Shown: in pieces, positions 16,574 through 25,231 of the stretch
Layout of the letters: each line of letters starts with the position of its first letter
Position numbering within the stretch: position 1 is the first letter of the stretch
Source of the DNA: Candidatus Krumholzibacteriota bacterium
GTDB lineage: Bacteria; Krumholzibacteriota; Krumholzibacteriia; JAJRXK01
Reading direction: 5' to 3'
Length of the DNA: 64,000 nt
NCBI GenBank assembly: GCA_029262065.1
Contig: JAJDAC010000017.1
Coordinates: forward strand, 1-64,000
Notes under the pieces: model-generated
The model's input: only the letters and a program-made list of their open reading frames with translations
Told to the model about the DNA's origin: nothing
Databases searched by the model: none
Translations under genes and position numbers: made by a program

Positions 16574-16899
16574 CAAGGGAATCCCGATTCAGCGGTGGCC
16601 TTGACCGCACCATCGATGTCGGTCGGGACTGTACGGTCCAGGTGAATAATTGCGATATTCTTAACGGTGGCAGGTCCACGGTTTGGGCCACCGGAACAGG
16701 TACAGCCCCGATAGAAGTGGACTTCACCAACAACTACTGGGGTACGGTGGATGCTGCGGTGATTGCGGAGTGGATCCTCGACGGAAACGACAACCCCGTC
16801 TGGCCGGCGAGAGTTCGATTCGAGCCGTTCCTGAACCGCCCTGTTCCCACTGCCCGACAATCGATCAGCTTGTTCAAGGCCCGTTTCAAAGGCCAATGA
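16574..16899 (+). pseudogene. C-terminal remnant of a second beta-helix protein
   Basis: The frame entering from the insertion-sequence end reads VQVNNCDILNGGRSTVWATG, then VDFTNNYWGTVDAAVIAEWI, LDGNDNPVWPARVRFEPFLN and a final SLFKARFKGQ. This parallels the end of the protein at 14057-15211 (NYWGAGVD..ILDGNDNPETKAFVHFVPF..SDLKARFGN). Only about 105 codons are left and there is no start. Its N-terminal part is missing, removed by insertion or by an adjacent deletion. It converges on frr. Confidence 0.78.
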
Positions 16900-16914
16900 G
16901 AGGGGACGAGAAGA

Positions 16915-17472
16915 TCAGACCTCCATGATCTCCGCTTCTTTGGCCTCCAACACCTGATCGACCGTCTTCACCCACTCGTCGGTGAGCTTCTGCACCTGGT
17001 CGGTGCCGCGCTTCAGGTCGTCTTCGGTAATGTCCGAATCGCCCTTGGCCTTCTTCAACTGCTCGTTGGCGTCGCGCCGCACGCCGCGAATGGAAACCTT
17101 CGCGTCCTCGCCCTGCTTGCGCGCTTGCTTCACGTATTCCTTGCGGCGCTCTTCGTTCAGCGGAGGAATGGGCAGGCGAATCACCGTGCCATCGCTGGTC
17201 GGCGTGATGCCCAGGTCGCTGATCATGATGGCCTTTTCTATGGCGCTGATCTGGCCCTTGTCGAACGGGGTTACCGTCAGCAGGCGCGCCTCGGGCGTGC
17301 CGATGGTGGCAACCTGATTGAGAGGCATCCTCGAGCCGTAGGCTTCGACCATGATCCGATCGAGCATGCGCGGCGAGGCCTTGCCCGTGCGCAGGGATGA
17401 CAATTGGTCCTTCAAAGACTCCACACATTTTTCCATGTGCGTCTTGGTGTCGGTGTACAGCGCGTCCAACAT
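16915..17472 (-). CDS. frr: Ribosome recycling factor
   Basis: 185 residues, the family length. The opening DTKTHMEKCVESLKDQLSSL, the conserved RTGKASPRMLDRIMVEAYGS, and PFDKGQISAIEKAIMISDLG with NEERRKEYVKQARKQGEDAK are all typical. With EF-G it splits post-termination 70S ribosomes. Last gene of the rpsB-tsf-pyrH-frr series, 15 bases after pyrH, so likely coupled. Confidence 0.96.
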   Translation of the reverse strand: MLDALYTDTKTHMEKCVESLKDQLSSLRTGKASPRMLDRIMVEAYGSRMPLNQVATIGTPEARLLTVTPFDKGQISAIEKAIMISDLGITPTSDGTVIRLPIPPLNEERRKEYVKQARKQGEDAKVSIRGVRRDANEQLKKAKGDSDITEDDLKRGTDQVQKLTDEWVKTVDQVLEAKEAEIMEV

Positions 17473-17487
17473 TTCCAGTTTCCTTTC

Positions 17488-18201
17488 CTAGGAAGCCGAA
17501 GCTTCAACGATGGTTCCGGTCATCGAGCCGTCGAGCACCTTCAACAGGTTCTCGGGGCGGGTCAGATCGAACACCATCACTTTCATCTTGGCGTCGCGGC
17601 ACAGCGCAAAAGCCGTCTGGTCCATCACCTGCAGATTCCGTCGCAGCACTTCGTCGAAACTCAGGGAGTCGAAGCGCACCGCATCGGAATGTCGGTTGGG
17701 ATCCTTGTCGTACACGCCGTCGACAGTTGTACCCTTGAGCAGCACGTTACATTCCAACTCAATGGATCGCAGCGCCGCGGCCGAATCGGTCGAGAAGAAC
17801 GGATTGCCCGTTCCGCCACCCAGAAGCACGATCTGACCCTCTTCGAGGGCATCGAGGGCACGGCGGCGATAGAAGGTTTCGGCCACCGGGGGCACGCCCC
17901 GGGCCGAGAATACGCGGCAGGCCTGGCCCAGGTCTTCCAGGTAGAAACGCAGCATGCCCACGTTGAGAACGGTGGCCAGCATGCCCACCTGGTCCACGTC
18001 GGCCCGCGCACGGTGTCCCTCGTGGGTGCGGCCGCGAACGATGTTGCCACCGCCCACCACCACGGCCAGCTCGATGCCACTTTGCGCTACCTGCACCAGG
18101 ACGCGTGCTACGGCCCGCATGTTCTCCGGAGAGAAACAGCCCGCGTCGTCGCCGAGAACCTCGCCGCTGAGTTTCAGGAGAACTCGCGAATATTCTGCCA
18201 T
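17488..18201 (-). CDS. pyrH: Uridylate (UMP) kinase
   Basis: 237 residues of the amino-acid-kinase fold. The N-terminal YSRVLLKLSGEVLG and VVVGGGNIVRG loops bind phosphates, and the DKDPNRHSDAVRFDSLSFDE region is typical of bacterial PyrH. Makes UDP from UMP with ATP, feeding RNA, nucleotide-sugar and CTP synthesis, and is usually GTP-activated. Sits between tsf and frr (20 and 15 bases), the most common bacterial arrangement. Confidence 0.96.
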   Translation of the reverse strand: MAEYSRVLLKLSGEVLGDDAGCFSPENMRAVARVLVQVAQSGIELAVVVGGGNIVRGRTHEGHRARADVDQVGMLATVLNVGMLRFYLEDLGQACRVFSARGVPPVAETFYRRRALDALEEGQIVLLGGGTGNPFFSTDSAAALRSIELECNVLLKGTTVDGVYDKDPNRHSDAVRFDSLSFDEVLRRNLQVMDQTAFALCRDAKMKVMVFDLTRPENLLKVLDGSMTGTIVEASAS

Positions 18202-18221
18202 GGCGTACGGACGCGCGGGCG

Positions 18222-18815
18222 TCAGCCGCCGATCTGAAAGCGGGAGAAGCGCTTGATGACCATGTTCTCGCCCAGGCTGGCGATCTTGTCCTTCAACAGC
18301 AGTTCGATGGTTTCATCGGGGTTCTTCACGAAGGGCTGCGCCATGAGTGCGTTCTCCTTCTTGAACTTCGCCAACCGGCCTTCGACCATCTTTTCGGCGA
18401 TGTGCTCGGGTTTGCCCTCTTCCATGGCCTGGCCAATGAAGATCTGGCGTTCCTTCTCCAGGATCTCCTGGTCCAGATCGTCGGGGCTCACGGTCAGCGG
18501 ATTCGTGGCCGCCACGTGCATGGCCAGATCATGAACGAAGGCCTTGAACTCATCGGTTCGCGCGACGAAATCGGTCTCGCAATTCACCTCGATGAGCACG
18601 CCGACCCGGCCGCCCGGATGGATGTACGACTCCACCAGACCCTCAGCCGTTTCCTTGCCCGCGCGCTTGGCGGCGCTCGCAATACCTTTCTTGCGAAGGT
18701 GGTCGATGGCGGCTTCCACGTCGCCGTTGACCTCTTTCAGGGCGTTCTTGCAGTCCATCATGCCGGCTCCGGTCTTCTCGCGGAGCTCCTTGACCATCGA
18801 TGCGCTGATACTCAT
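18222..18815 (-). CDS. tsf: Translation elongation factor Ts (short form)
   Basis: About 197 residues from the ATG at 18815. A TTG nine bases upstream is a weaker choice. The N-terminal UBA-like part is clear (SASMVKELREKTGAGMMDCK), followed by AIDHLRKKGIASAAKRAGKE and the core VLIEVNCETDFVARTDEFKA, all EF-Ts signatures. Recharges EF-Tu by exchanging GDP for GTP. Length matches the short, single-core EF-Ts of Thermus and many phyla rather than the ~280-residue E. coli type. Downstream of rpsB by ~126 bases, which include a small hairpin. Confidence 0.95.
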   Translation of the reverse strand: MSISASMVKELREKTGAGMMDCKNALKEVNGDVEAAIDHLRKKGIASAAKRAGKETAEGLVESYIHPGGRVGVLIEVNCETDFVARTDEFKAFVHDLAMHVAATNPLTVSPDDLDQEILEKERQIFIGQAMEEGKPEHIAEKMVEGRLAKFKKENALMAQPFVKNPDETIELLLKDKIASLGENMVIKRFSRFQIGG

Positions 18816-18941
18816 GACCTTCAAATTCCTCTTCGCTGAACTCGTTCTTGGCTTGGGCGTTCTTGGCCGTTCCCTGGTTTGGGGAACGACCTCGATACCT
18901 TCGGATACGTTGACGAAATCTTGGCGAACAACCTTGGGAGG

Positions 18942-19727
18942 CTAGCTTGCGTCGGTGGCGGCTTCGGCGCTCTCGACGGCCTTCTTCTCGGCTGCGCCGT
19001 TGGTTTCCATCTCTACCGCGCTACCAACCTTGGCCCCTTCACTTCCCAACGAGATGCCGTTCTGGATGGCGTCCAACGCCATGTTGGTGAACAGCTGGAT
19101 GGCGCGAATGGCGTCATCGTTGCCCGGAATGGGGTAGGTGATGACGTCGGGGTCGGCGTTGGTATCGACGATACCCACCACCGGAATACCCAACTTGGTG
19201 GCCTCGTTCACCGCGATCGACTCTTCGTTGGTGTCGATGATGAACAGAGCGCCCGGCAGCCGCTTCATGGCGCGAATGCCGCCCAGGTTGCGACGCAGCT
19301 TGTCGCCCAGGCGCGACAGCTGGAGAGCTTCCTTCTTGTTGAGGTTCGACGCTTCGTCACCCAGCAGGGCTTCGATCTCGTCGAGCTTCTTGATGCTCTT
19401 GCTGATGGTCTGGAAGTTCGTGAGCATTCCACCCAGCCAGCGCTCGGTTACCCAGGGCATGCCACACGCGGTGGCCGCCTTCTGCATGGGCAAGCGCGCT
19501 TGCTTCTTGGTGGATACAAACAGAATGGGGCGACCAGTGGCGGCGGTCTTCACCAGGAAGTCGTGCGCCGTGTGCAGGTGACGCAAAGTCCGCTGCAGGT
19601 CGATGATGTGGATTCCGCCACGGGCGATGAAGATATATTCCTTCATCTTGGGGTTCCACTTGCGGGTCTGATGACCGAAGTGAACACCCGCCTCGAGCAG
19701 ATCCTTCAGGGATACGTTGGCAGGCAT
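18942..19727 (-). CDS. rpsB: 30S ribosomal protein S2
   Basis: 261 residues. Begins ANVSLKDLLEAGVHFGHQTR, followed by RKWNPKMKEYIFIARGGIHI and later ALFIIDTNEESIAVNEATKL and GIPVVGIVDTNADPDVITYP, all S2 landmarks. The C-terminal ~25 residues (Ala/Glu-rich) are a lineage extension. Binds the head/body junction of the 30S subunit. A strong hairpin lies in its leader (19813-19857). First gene of the S2-EF-Ts-PyrH-RRF block. Confidence 0.96.
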   Translation of the reverse strand: MPANVSLKDLLEAGVHFGHQTRKWNPKMKEYIFIARGGIHIIDLQRTLRHLHTAHDFLVKTAATGRPILFVSTKKQARLPMQKAATACGMPWVTERWLGGMLTNFQTISKSIKKLDEIEALLGDEASNLNKKEALQLSRLGDKLRRNLGGIRAMKRLPGALFIIDTNEESIAVNEATKLGIPVVGIVDTNADPDVITYPIPGNDDAIRAIQLFTNMALDAIQNGISLGSEGAKVGSAVEMETNGAAEKKAVESAEAATDAS

Positions 19728-19812
19728 ACTATCTATCCGTCCTTATTCGCCCAGCCGTCGGGTTGCTCCCGATCGGTGGGGCTGTTTTGGTTGAGCCTCC
19801 CCGCCGTTCATC

Positions 19813-19857
19813 GTGAGACGTCCATCCCGGCTAGCCGGAACACCCGGGACGTCTCAC
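19813..19857 (-). promoter_or_regulatory. Hairpin between rpsI and rpsB (terminator or S2 leader)
   Basis: GTGAGACGTCC and GGGACGTCTCAC are inverted repeats flanking an inner CCGG/CCGG pair around a short loop. The stem lies 34 bases after the rpsI stop and 86 before the rpsB start. No T-run follows. It may terminate rplM-rpsI transcripts or serve as an S2-binding leader for feedback control. The sequence alone does not decide. Confidence 0.45.
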
Positions 19858-19890
19858 TCCCGGCGGGTGGGAATTTGCCAATCCGAAAGA

Positions 19891-20280
19891 TTAGCGCTTG
19901 CTGAACTGGAACCTCTTACGCGCGCCAGGCTGACCGTACTTCTTGCGCTCCACCTCACGGGCGTCACGCGTGAGCAGGCCGGCGCGTCGCAGCACCTTGC
20001 GAAACTCCTCATCGGACGTGACCAGGGCGCGCGACAATCCGTAACGCAGCGCACCCGCCTGGCCCGAGGGACCGCCACCACGAATGGTCGCGACGATGTC
20101 GTACTCGCCCAACTTGCTCAGAACGTCCAGAGGCTGCTGGATGATCATGCGGTGGGTCTCGGCCGGAAAATAGGCCGCGAACTCACGGCCATTCACCTTG
20201 ATCTGGCCGGTGCCGGGAGTCAACCAAACGCGGGCGACAGCTTCCTTGCGACGGCCAGTGGCGTAGAATCGATTGCTCAT
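19891..20280 (-). CDS. rpsI: 30S ribosomal protein S9
   Basis: 129 residues. The opening [20 protein letters not shown] is diagnostic, as are [34 protein letters not shown] and the basic C-terminus ([17 protein letters not shown]), whose last residues reach the tRNA in the P site. Follows rplM by 22 bases, the near-universal L13-S9 pair. Confidence 0.97.
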   Translation of the reverse strand: MSNRFYATGRRKEAVARVWLTPGTGQIKVNGREFAAYFPAETHRMIIQQPLDVLSKLGEYDIVATIRGGGPSGQAGALRYGLSRALVTSDEEFRKVLRRAGLLTRDAREVERKKYGQPGARKRFQFSKR

Positions 20281-20302
20281 CTCGTCCTTACTCGTAGGCC
20301 GA

Positions 20303-20731
20303 CTAGAAGGTCAGCGGCTGGGGCTTCTGGGCGCCGTGCGGATGTTCCGTGCCGGCGTAGATCTTCAGTTTGCGAATCATCTGACGACCCAGGCTGTTCT
20401 TGGGCAACATGCCCTTGACCGCCTTGCGGATCATTTCCGTGGGATCGATCTCGTGCTGCTCGGCCGCGGTACGCGTGTAGCGACCGCCGGTGTAGCCCGA
20501 GTAGCGCTCGTAGATCTTGTCCGACGCCTTGGCCCCGGTCAGGACCAGGTTTGACGCATTGATGATGACCACATGGTCACCGGTGTCCATGTGCGGCGTG
20601 AACATGGCTTTGTGCTTCCCACGCAGCACGGTGGCAACGCGGCTGGCCAGGCGCCCCATGGGCATTTCGCTGGCGTCGGCCACGAACCAGACTCGCTCGA
20701 TTTCGTGTGGTCTGGCGCTATAGGTCTTCAA
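20303..20731 (-). CDS. rplM: 50S ribosomal protein L13 (TTG start)
   Basis: 142 residues from a TTG at 20731. This start gives exactly the usual L13 length and begins [20 protein letters not shown] as in other L13 proteins. GGGAGG lies upstream. An in-frame start at 20785 would add 18 residues without homology. Conserved [40 protein letters not shown] and [20 protein letters not shown] are present. Early-assembly 23S-binding protein. Promoter at 20815-20843. Confidence 0.95.
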   Translation of the reverse strand: MKTYSARPHEIERVWFVADASEMPMGRLASRVATVLRGKHKAMFTPHMDTGDHVVIINASNLVLTGAKASDKIYERYSGYTGGRYTRTAAEQHEIDPTEMIRKAVKGMLPKNSLGRQMIRKLKIYAGTEHPHGAQKPQPLTF

Positions 20732-20814
20732 CGGAGAACCCTCCCAAAGGCCGCCGGAAACCCCGGTTTCGGCCCTCATCGGCATACGTTTCCAAACTGC
20801 AGAACAGGCCGAGA

Positions 20815-20843
20815 AATGTAGCAGCGCGGCCCACGTATGTCAA
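20815..20843 (-). promoter_or_regulatory. Sigma-70 type promoter of the rplM-rpsI operon
   Basis: On the minus strand TTGACA (20838-20843), 17 bases of spacer and TACATT (20815-20820). The predicted start lies about 75-80 bases before the TTG of rplM, leaving room for a leader. The -35 box is a perfect consensus match. Confidence 0.7.
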
Positions 20844-20894
20844 GAATACGTGCGAAGATAGCCACTTTTCGCCCGGCGGCCGGGCGCCGCGAGG

Positions 20895-21914
20895 CTAGCC
20901 GCCCGGATAACTCGCTGCGAACGCGGCAGGATACGGCGGCCGCATGATTCCCCGTTCGGTCACGATGGCCGTCACCAGGTCGGCTGGGGTTATGTCGAAT
21001 GCTGGATTGTACGCCTGCGTACCTTCTGGGGCAACAGCGTGACCCTGGACCGCCGTGACCTCTTCGGCCGCCCGCTCTTCGATCGGGATATCGGCTCCGG
21101 TGGGCACGGTCATGTCCAGCGTGCTGTAGGGAATGGATACGTAGAAGGGGATGCCGTGGCGCGCCGCCAGCACCGCCACCGGGTAGGTCCCGATCTTGTT
21201 GGCCACATCGCCGTTGGCCGCCACCCGGTCCGAGCCCACGATCACGGCCGACACGTTCTTCTTCAGCATCGTCCACCCCGCCGCCCCGTCGCATACCAGG
21301 GTGGCCGGAATGCCGTGCTGTTGCAGTTCCCACATGGTCAGACGCGCCCCCTGTTGCAAGGGTCGCGTTTCGTTGGCGATCACCGAGATGTTCTTACCCT
21401 GCCGGTGCGCAGTGAGAAGCGCGGCAAACGCGGTCCCGATGCCGCCGGTGGCAAGCGCCCCCGTATTGCAATGCGTCATGACCACGGCACCCTCGGGCAA
21501 CAACGACGCGCCGTGCGCGCCGAGTCGCTCGCACAACGCGCGATCTTCTTCGTGGATACGATGAGCTTCCGCGCGCAGCGCGGCGGTGGGATCGGCCTGG
21601 GTGTCGTTGAGCACCACCTGCATGCGATCGAGCGCCCAACCCAGGTTCACCGCGGTGGGGCGCGCCGTACGCAGATTGCGCATGTGCGCCTCGATGGCGG
21701 TTCGGTCTCCACCAGAAACGTCGGAGGCCAGAGCGGTGCCGTACGCCGCGGTCACGCCAATGGCTGGCGCGCCGCGCACGCTCAGGCGCACGATGGCGTC
21801 GATCACATGCTGGACGGTGGTGCAGTGCAGAGTGGTGATCCGTGCGGGCAGTTGCGTCTGATCGAGAAGGCGAACCACCCCTGGCTCATACGACACGGTT
21901 TCATACGGAGTCAC
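20895..21914 (-). CDS. mtnA: S-methyl-5-thioribose-1-phosphate isomerase
   Basis: 339 residues of the eIF2B-like isomerase family. Key motifs: RGAPAIGVTAAYG (substrate loop), THCNTGALATGGIGTA with the catalytic cysteine, NETRPLQQGARLTMWEL, and SDRVAANGDVANKIGTYPVA with the catalytic aspartate. Converts methylthioribose-1-phosphate to methylthioribulose-1-phosphate in methionine salvage. No other salvage genes are next to it, so it could also serve a related 5-deoxyribose-phosphate route. Last in the recJ-rel-dtd-maf-mtnA run, four bases after maf. Confidence 0.93.
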   Translation of the reverse strand: MTPYETVSYEPGVVRLLDQTQLPARITTLHCTTVQHVIDAIVRLSVRGAPAIGVTAAYGTALASDVSGGDRTAIEAHMRNLRTARPTAVNLGWALDRMQVVLNDTQADPTAALRAEAHRIHEEDRALCERLGAHGASLLPEGAVVMTHCNTGALATGGIGTAFAALLTAHRQGKNISVIANETRPLQQGARLTMWELQQHGIPATLVCDGAAGWTMLKKNVSAVIVGSDRVAANGDVANKIGTYPVAVLAARHGIPFYVSIPYSTLDMTVPTGADIPIEERAAEEVTAVQGHAVAPEGTQAYNPAFDITPADLVTAIVTERGIMRPPYPAAFAASYPGG

Positions 21915-21918
21915 GTCG

Positions 21919-22533
21919 TCACTCCCGCGCGGTAGCTTGCCGCCATAATCGCAACAGCGCGGGCAACGGCAAACCCATGACGTTGAAATAATCGCCAGAA
22001 ATCGAATCGATCATCAGGGCTCCCACGCCCTGGATACCATAGGCTCCCGCCTTGTCCATGGGCTCTCCGGTCTGGACGTAGTCCTGGATTTCATTGTCGC
22101 CGAGTTGACGAAAATGCACGCGGGTGGTTTCGTGATCTTCGGCCACGAAACCCACTTCTTCGCAGGCCAGGGCCGCGGCACTGATGACGACGTGCTCGCG
22201 CCCCGCGAGGCGTCGAATCATGGCCACCGCTTCGGTGGCATCGACCGGCTTGCCCAGCACCTCGTCATCGATCACCACGATGGTATCCGACCCCAGCACC
22301 AGTGCGGCGGGATTCTTCTGGGCCACGGCCCGCGCCTTCAGACACGCCAGTCGTCGCGCGTATTCGGCGGGAGGCTCCCCCGTCCACGCGTCTTCTTCGA
22401 CGTGGGCCGGTTCGACCTGGAACGTCAGACCCTGGGCCCGCAGGATGTCGGCCCGGCGCGGACTGGCGCTGGCCAGAATGAGCGGGCGTCGGGGGTCGGC
22501 GAGAAACGGATGCGACCACGCCGATGCGTTCAC
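21919..22533 (-). CDS. maf: Maf-family nucleotide pyrophosphatase
   Basis: 204 residues from a GTG at 22533 that overlaps the dtd stop by four bases. Longer in-frame starts would run over dtd and were rejected. The hallmark LILASASPRRADILRAQGL and LGSDTIVVIDDEVLGKP are present, as is the VQTGEPMDKAGAYGIQGVGA stretch. Hydrolyses dTTP/UTP or modified nucleotides to monophosphates, a house-cleaning role also linked to septum arrest. Confidence 0.92.
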   Translation of the reverse strand: MNASAWSHPFLADPRRPLILASASPRRADILRAQGLTFQVEPAHVEEDAWTGEPPAEYARRLACLKARAVAQKNPAALVLGSDTIVVIDDEVLGKPVDATEAVAMIRRLAGREHVVISAAALACEEVGFVAEDHETTRVHFRQLGDNEIQDYVQTGEPMDKAGAYGIQGVGALMIDSISGDYFNVMGLPLPALLRLWRQATARE

Positions 22534-22985
22534 GGCCGCTCCCGTTCGCCACGGTCGAGAATCAGCGTGACCGGACCGTCGTTTACCAACTCCACCTGCA
22601 TCATGGCTCCGAACGTTCCCGTGGCCACCGGAACTCCGGTGTCGCGCAACGCCTGGGCGAACTGCTCGTACAGTGCCTCGGCCTGAGCCGGCGGAGCCGA
22701 CTCGATGAAGCTGGGCCGGCGCCCTTTGCGCGCGTCTCCGTACAGCGTGAATTGACTCACCAACAGCACACTGCCACCCACGTCGAACAACGTCTCGTTC
22801 ATCTTGTCGTCGGCGTCGCGAAAAATACGCAGTCCGGTCACCTTCGTAGCCATCCACGCCAGATCGTCGGCCGTGTCGCCCAGGCGAAACGCTGCCAACA
22901 GAAGAAGGCCACCGTCGATGGCCCCCACTACTTCGTCGTGAACAGTTACCGAAGCGCGCGATACGCGCTGAAGTACTACCCTCAA
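22530..22985 (-). CDS. dtd: D-aminoacyl-tRNA deacylase (TTG start)
   Basis: 151 residues from a TTG at 22985, overlapping the rel stop by four bases (TTGA). This start gives the standard N-terminus RVVLQRVSRASVTV. The two catalytic-site signatures SQFTLYGD and NDGPVTLILD are intact. Frees tRNA from wrongly attached D-amino acids or glycine. The rel-dtd order is common in bacteria, supporting the assignment. Confidence 0.94.
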   Translation of the reverse strand: MRVVLQRVSRASVTVHDEVVGAIDGGLLLLAAFRLGDTADDLAWMATKVTGLRIFRDADDKMNETLFDVGGSVLLVSQFTLYGDARKGRRPSFIESAPPAQAEALYEQFAQALRDTGVPVATGTFGAMMQVELVNDGPVTLILDRGERERP

Positions 22986-25198
22986 CTCTGCTGCTCCAGA
23001 TCGATGGGCGCGTCGCCAGTAAACACGGCACGGTCGACGCGGGTAACGCCGGGCAACTTCTCGATGGCCTTCAGTATTCGGCTGAGCTGGTTGAGGTTGC
23101 GCACTTCCACCAGAAACGTACACCGTGCGTACTCATGCTCGCCCTCGAACGTGCCCGACTGGATATTGCAATCGAACTCGCCGATGGCACGCGAGATGTC
23201 GGCCAGTAGGTTCACACGATCCTGGGCCACCACCCCCACCTGCACGGGGAATGTGGTCTCTTTCTCGTCGACGTCCCAGGTTACCTCGATGATGCGCTCG
23301 GGTCCCACGTTGGGGTCATCCAGGGAATTGCAGTCGTGCCGATGCACGCTGACGCCGCGACCGATGGTGATGATGCCGTTGATGGAATCGCCGGGCACCG
23401 GCTGGCAACAGCGACCGAAACTGATGAGAAGATTGTCGACACCCTCAATACGGACCGCACCCTGATTGCGGCGCGACAGCGCGCGCTGAATTCGACCGGT
23501 GAGCGGAATGCGCCGCTTCTTTGGTTCGACCGGCGCCAGTTTGTTGGCCACCTTTTGCATCGGCAAATTGCCACTGCCGATGGCGGCGAGCAGTTTCTCG
23601 CTATCGAGGTGCCCAAGTCCCTGGGCCACGTCCACCAGATCCTTGTCCAGATCGACGCTTGCCTTGCGCTTCTTCAACTCGCGTTCGAGCATCTCCCGGC
23701 CCAGCTTGACTGACTCGTCGAGCTGCTTGGTCTTGATCCAGTGGCGAATGTGGTGCTTGGCCCGGCTCGTCTTCACCACTTCCAACCAGCTGGTCGAAGG
23801 CTTGGCGTTCTTTTGCGTGAGAATCTCGACTGACTCGCCGCTGTTGAGTTCGTAGCGCAAAGGCACCATGCGACCGTCGACCCGGGCGCCCGCGCAATGC
23901 AACCCCACCTGACTGTGCACGTGGAACGCGAAGTCGAGCGGGGTGGCTCCCTTGGGCAACTTGAACAGGTCGCCCGCCGGACTGAACACGTAGATTTCTT
24001 CCTGGAAGATGTCGATCTTCAGCGCGTCCATGAACTCGCGCGGATCACTGACGTCGCGCTGCCAGTCGAGCACCTCGCGAAACCAGCGCAGCTGCTCGTC
24101 GAGCGGATCGGCGACGGCGGTCGAACCTTCTTTGTAGCGCCAGTGCGCCGCGATCCCCATCTCGGCGCGACGATGCATGTCGCGCGTGCGAATCTGGACT
24201 TCCACCAGGTGACCGGTGGGTCCGTACACCGTGGTGTGAAGCGACTGGTACATGTTGCGCTTGGGCGTAGCTACGTAGTCCTTCACGCGGTCGTGCAACG
24301 GAGTGAAGTTGGAATGGACGATGCCCAGCGTGTGGTAGCACTCGGCGGTGGTATCAACCAGAACGCGCACGGCCAACAGATCGTAGATCTGGTCGAGCGA
24401 CGCGCTGCGTCGCTTCATCTTGTCCCAGATGGAGTAGAAGTGCTTGGGGCGCCCCGAGATCTCGGCCGCGATGCCGGCCTCTTTCAACTTCTCGGCCAAC
24501 GGCCCCTGCATGGCGGCAATGGTGGCCTCGCGATCGCCACGTCGAGCGGCGATGCCTTCGTCGATATGTTTGTATTCGTCGGGGTAGAGCGTCTTGAACG
24601 CCAGATCCTCCAGCTCCCATTTGATACGCGCGATTCCGAACCGGTGAGCCAACGGCGCGTACACGGTCAGCGTTTCCTGCGCGATTGCTTTCTGGCGGTC
24701 CGCGGACAGGTACGAAATGGTGCGCATGTTGTGCAGACGATCGGCCAGCTTGATCAAGATGACCCGCACGTCCTTGGACATGGTAAGCAGCATCTTGCGA
24801 TAGTTCTCGGCCTGCTGCGCTTCGGGGTTCTCGTAGCGGATCTCGTTGATCTTGGTGACACCGTCCACCAGCAGCGCAACGTCTTCGCCGAATTGGGTGC
24901 GCAGTTGCGTCAGGTCGACGGTGGTGTCTTCGACCGTGTCGTGCAACAGCCCGGCCACGACCGTGTCGACGTCCAGGCGCAGGGTCACCAGGTTTTCGGC
25001 CACCGAGAGTGCGTGGGTGAAGTAGGGCTCGCCGCTCTTGCGCAGCTGTCCGTCGTGCGCGTCGCGACCGAAATGAAACGCGCGCCAGAGTTTTTCGAGG
25101 TCGGCTTTGTCGTGGTAGCCGCGCACGGATTCGACCATCGTGGACATGCGTCCTTCGAAGTCGAGCATCCCAGCTGTGTTGCCGTTGGTGCGGCCCAT
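22982..25198 (-). CDS. rel: Bifunctional (p)ppGpp synthase/hydrolase, RelA/SpoT family
   Basis: 738 residues in the standard order. An HD hydrolase domain has H62 and HDTVED at 86-91, so hydrolysis should be active. A synthetase domain follows (YDLLAVRVLVDTTAECYHTL, then YQSLHTTVYGPTGHLVEVQI). A TGS domain (IYVFSPAGDLFKLPKGATPL), a CC/zinc-finger-like stretch (LLISFGRCCQPVPGDSINGI) and a C-terminal ACT domain complete it. Makes and degrades the stringent-response alarmone on the ribosome. Start at 25198 chosen as the first codon with typical Rel-like downstream sequence. recJ lies 33 bases upstream. Confidence 0.95.
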   Translation of the reverse strand: MGRTNGNTAGMLDFEGRMSTMVESVRGYHDKADLEKLWRAFHFGRDAHDGQLRKSGEPYFTHALSVAENLVTLRLDVDTVVAGLLHDTVEDTTVDLTQLRTQFGEDVALLVDGVTKINEIRYENPEAQQAENYRKMLLTMSKDVRVILIKLADRLHNMRTISYLSADRQKAIAQETLTVYAPLAHRFGIARIKWELEDLAFKTLYPDEYKHIDEGIAARRGDREATIAAMQGPLAEKLKEAGIAAEISGRPKHFYSIWDKMKRRSASLDQIYDLLAVRVLVDTTAECYHTLGIVHSNFTPLHDRVKDYVATPKRNMYQSLHTTVYGPTGHLVEVQIRTRDMHRRAEMGIAAHWRYKEGSTAVADPLDEQLRWFREVLDWQRDVSDPREFMDALKIDIFQEEIYVFSPAGDLFKLPKGATPLDFAFHVHSQVGLHCAGARVDGRMVPLRYELNSGESVEILTQKNAKPSTSWLEVVKTSRAKHHIRHWIKTKQLDESVKLGREMLERELKKRKASVDLDKDLVDVAQGLGHLDSEKLLAAIGSGNLPMQKVANKLAPVEPKKRRIPLTGRIQRALSRRNQGAVRIEGVDNLLISFGRCCQPVPGDSINGIITIGRGVSVHRHDCNSLDDPNVGPERIIEVTWDVDEKETTFPVQVGVVAQDRVNLLADISRAIGEFDCNIQSGTFEGEHEYARCTFLVEVRNLNQLSRILKAIEKLPGVTRVDRAVFTGDAPIDLEQQS

Positions 25199-25231
25199 CG
25201 CGGTTACCTCTGGCGAGCCCCGCAGCGAGCG

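Noticed and set aside
21919-23031. Longer Maf protein starting near 23031
   Set aside because: The added ~165 residues lie over dtd in another frame. The GTG at 22533 overlapping the dtd stop gives the correct Maf N-terminus.
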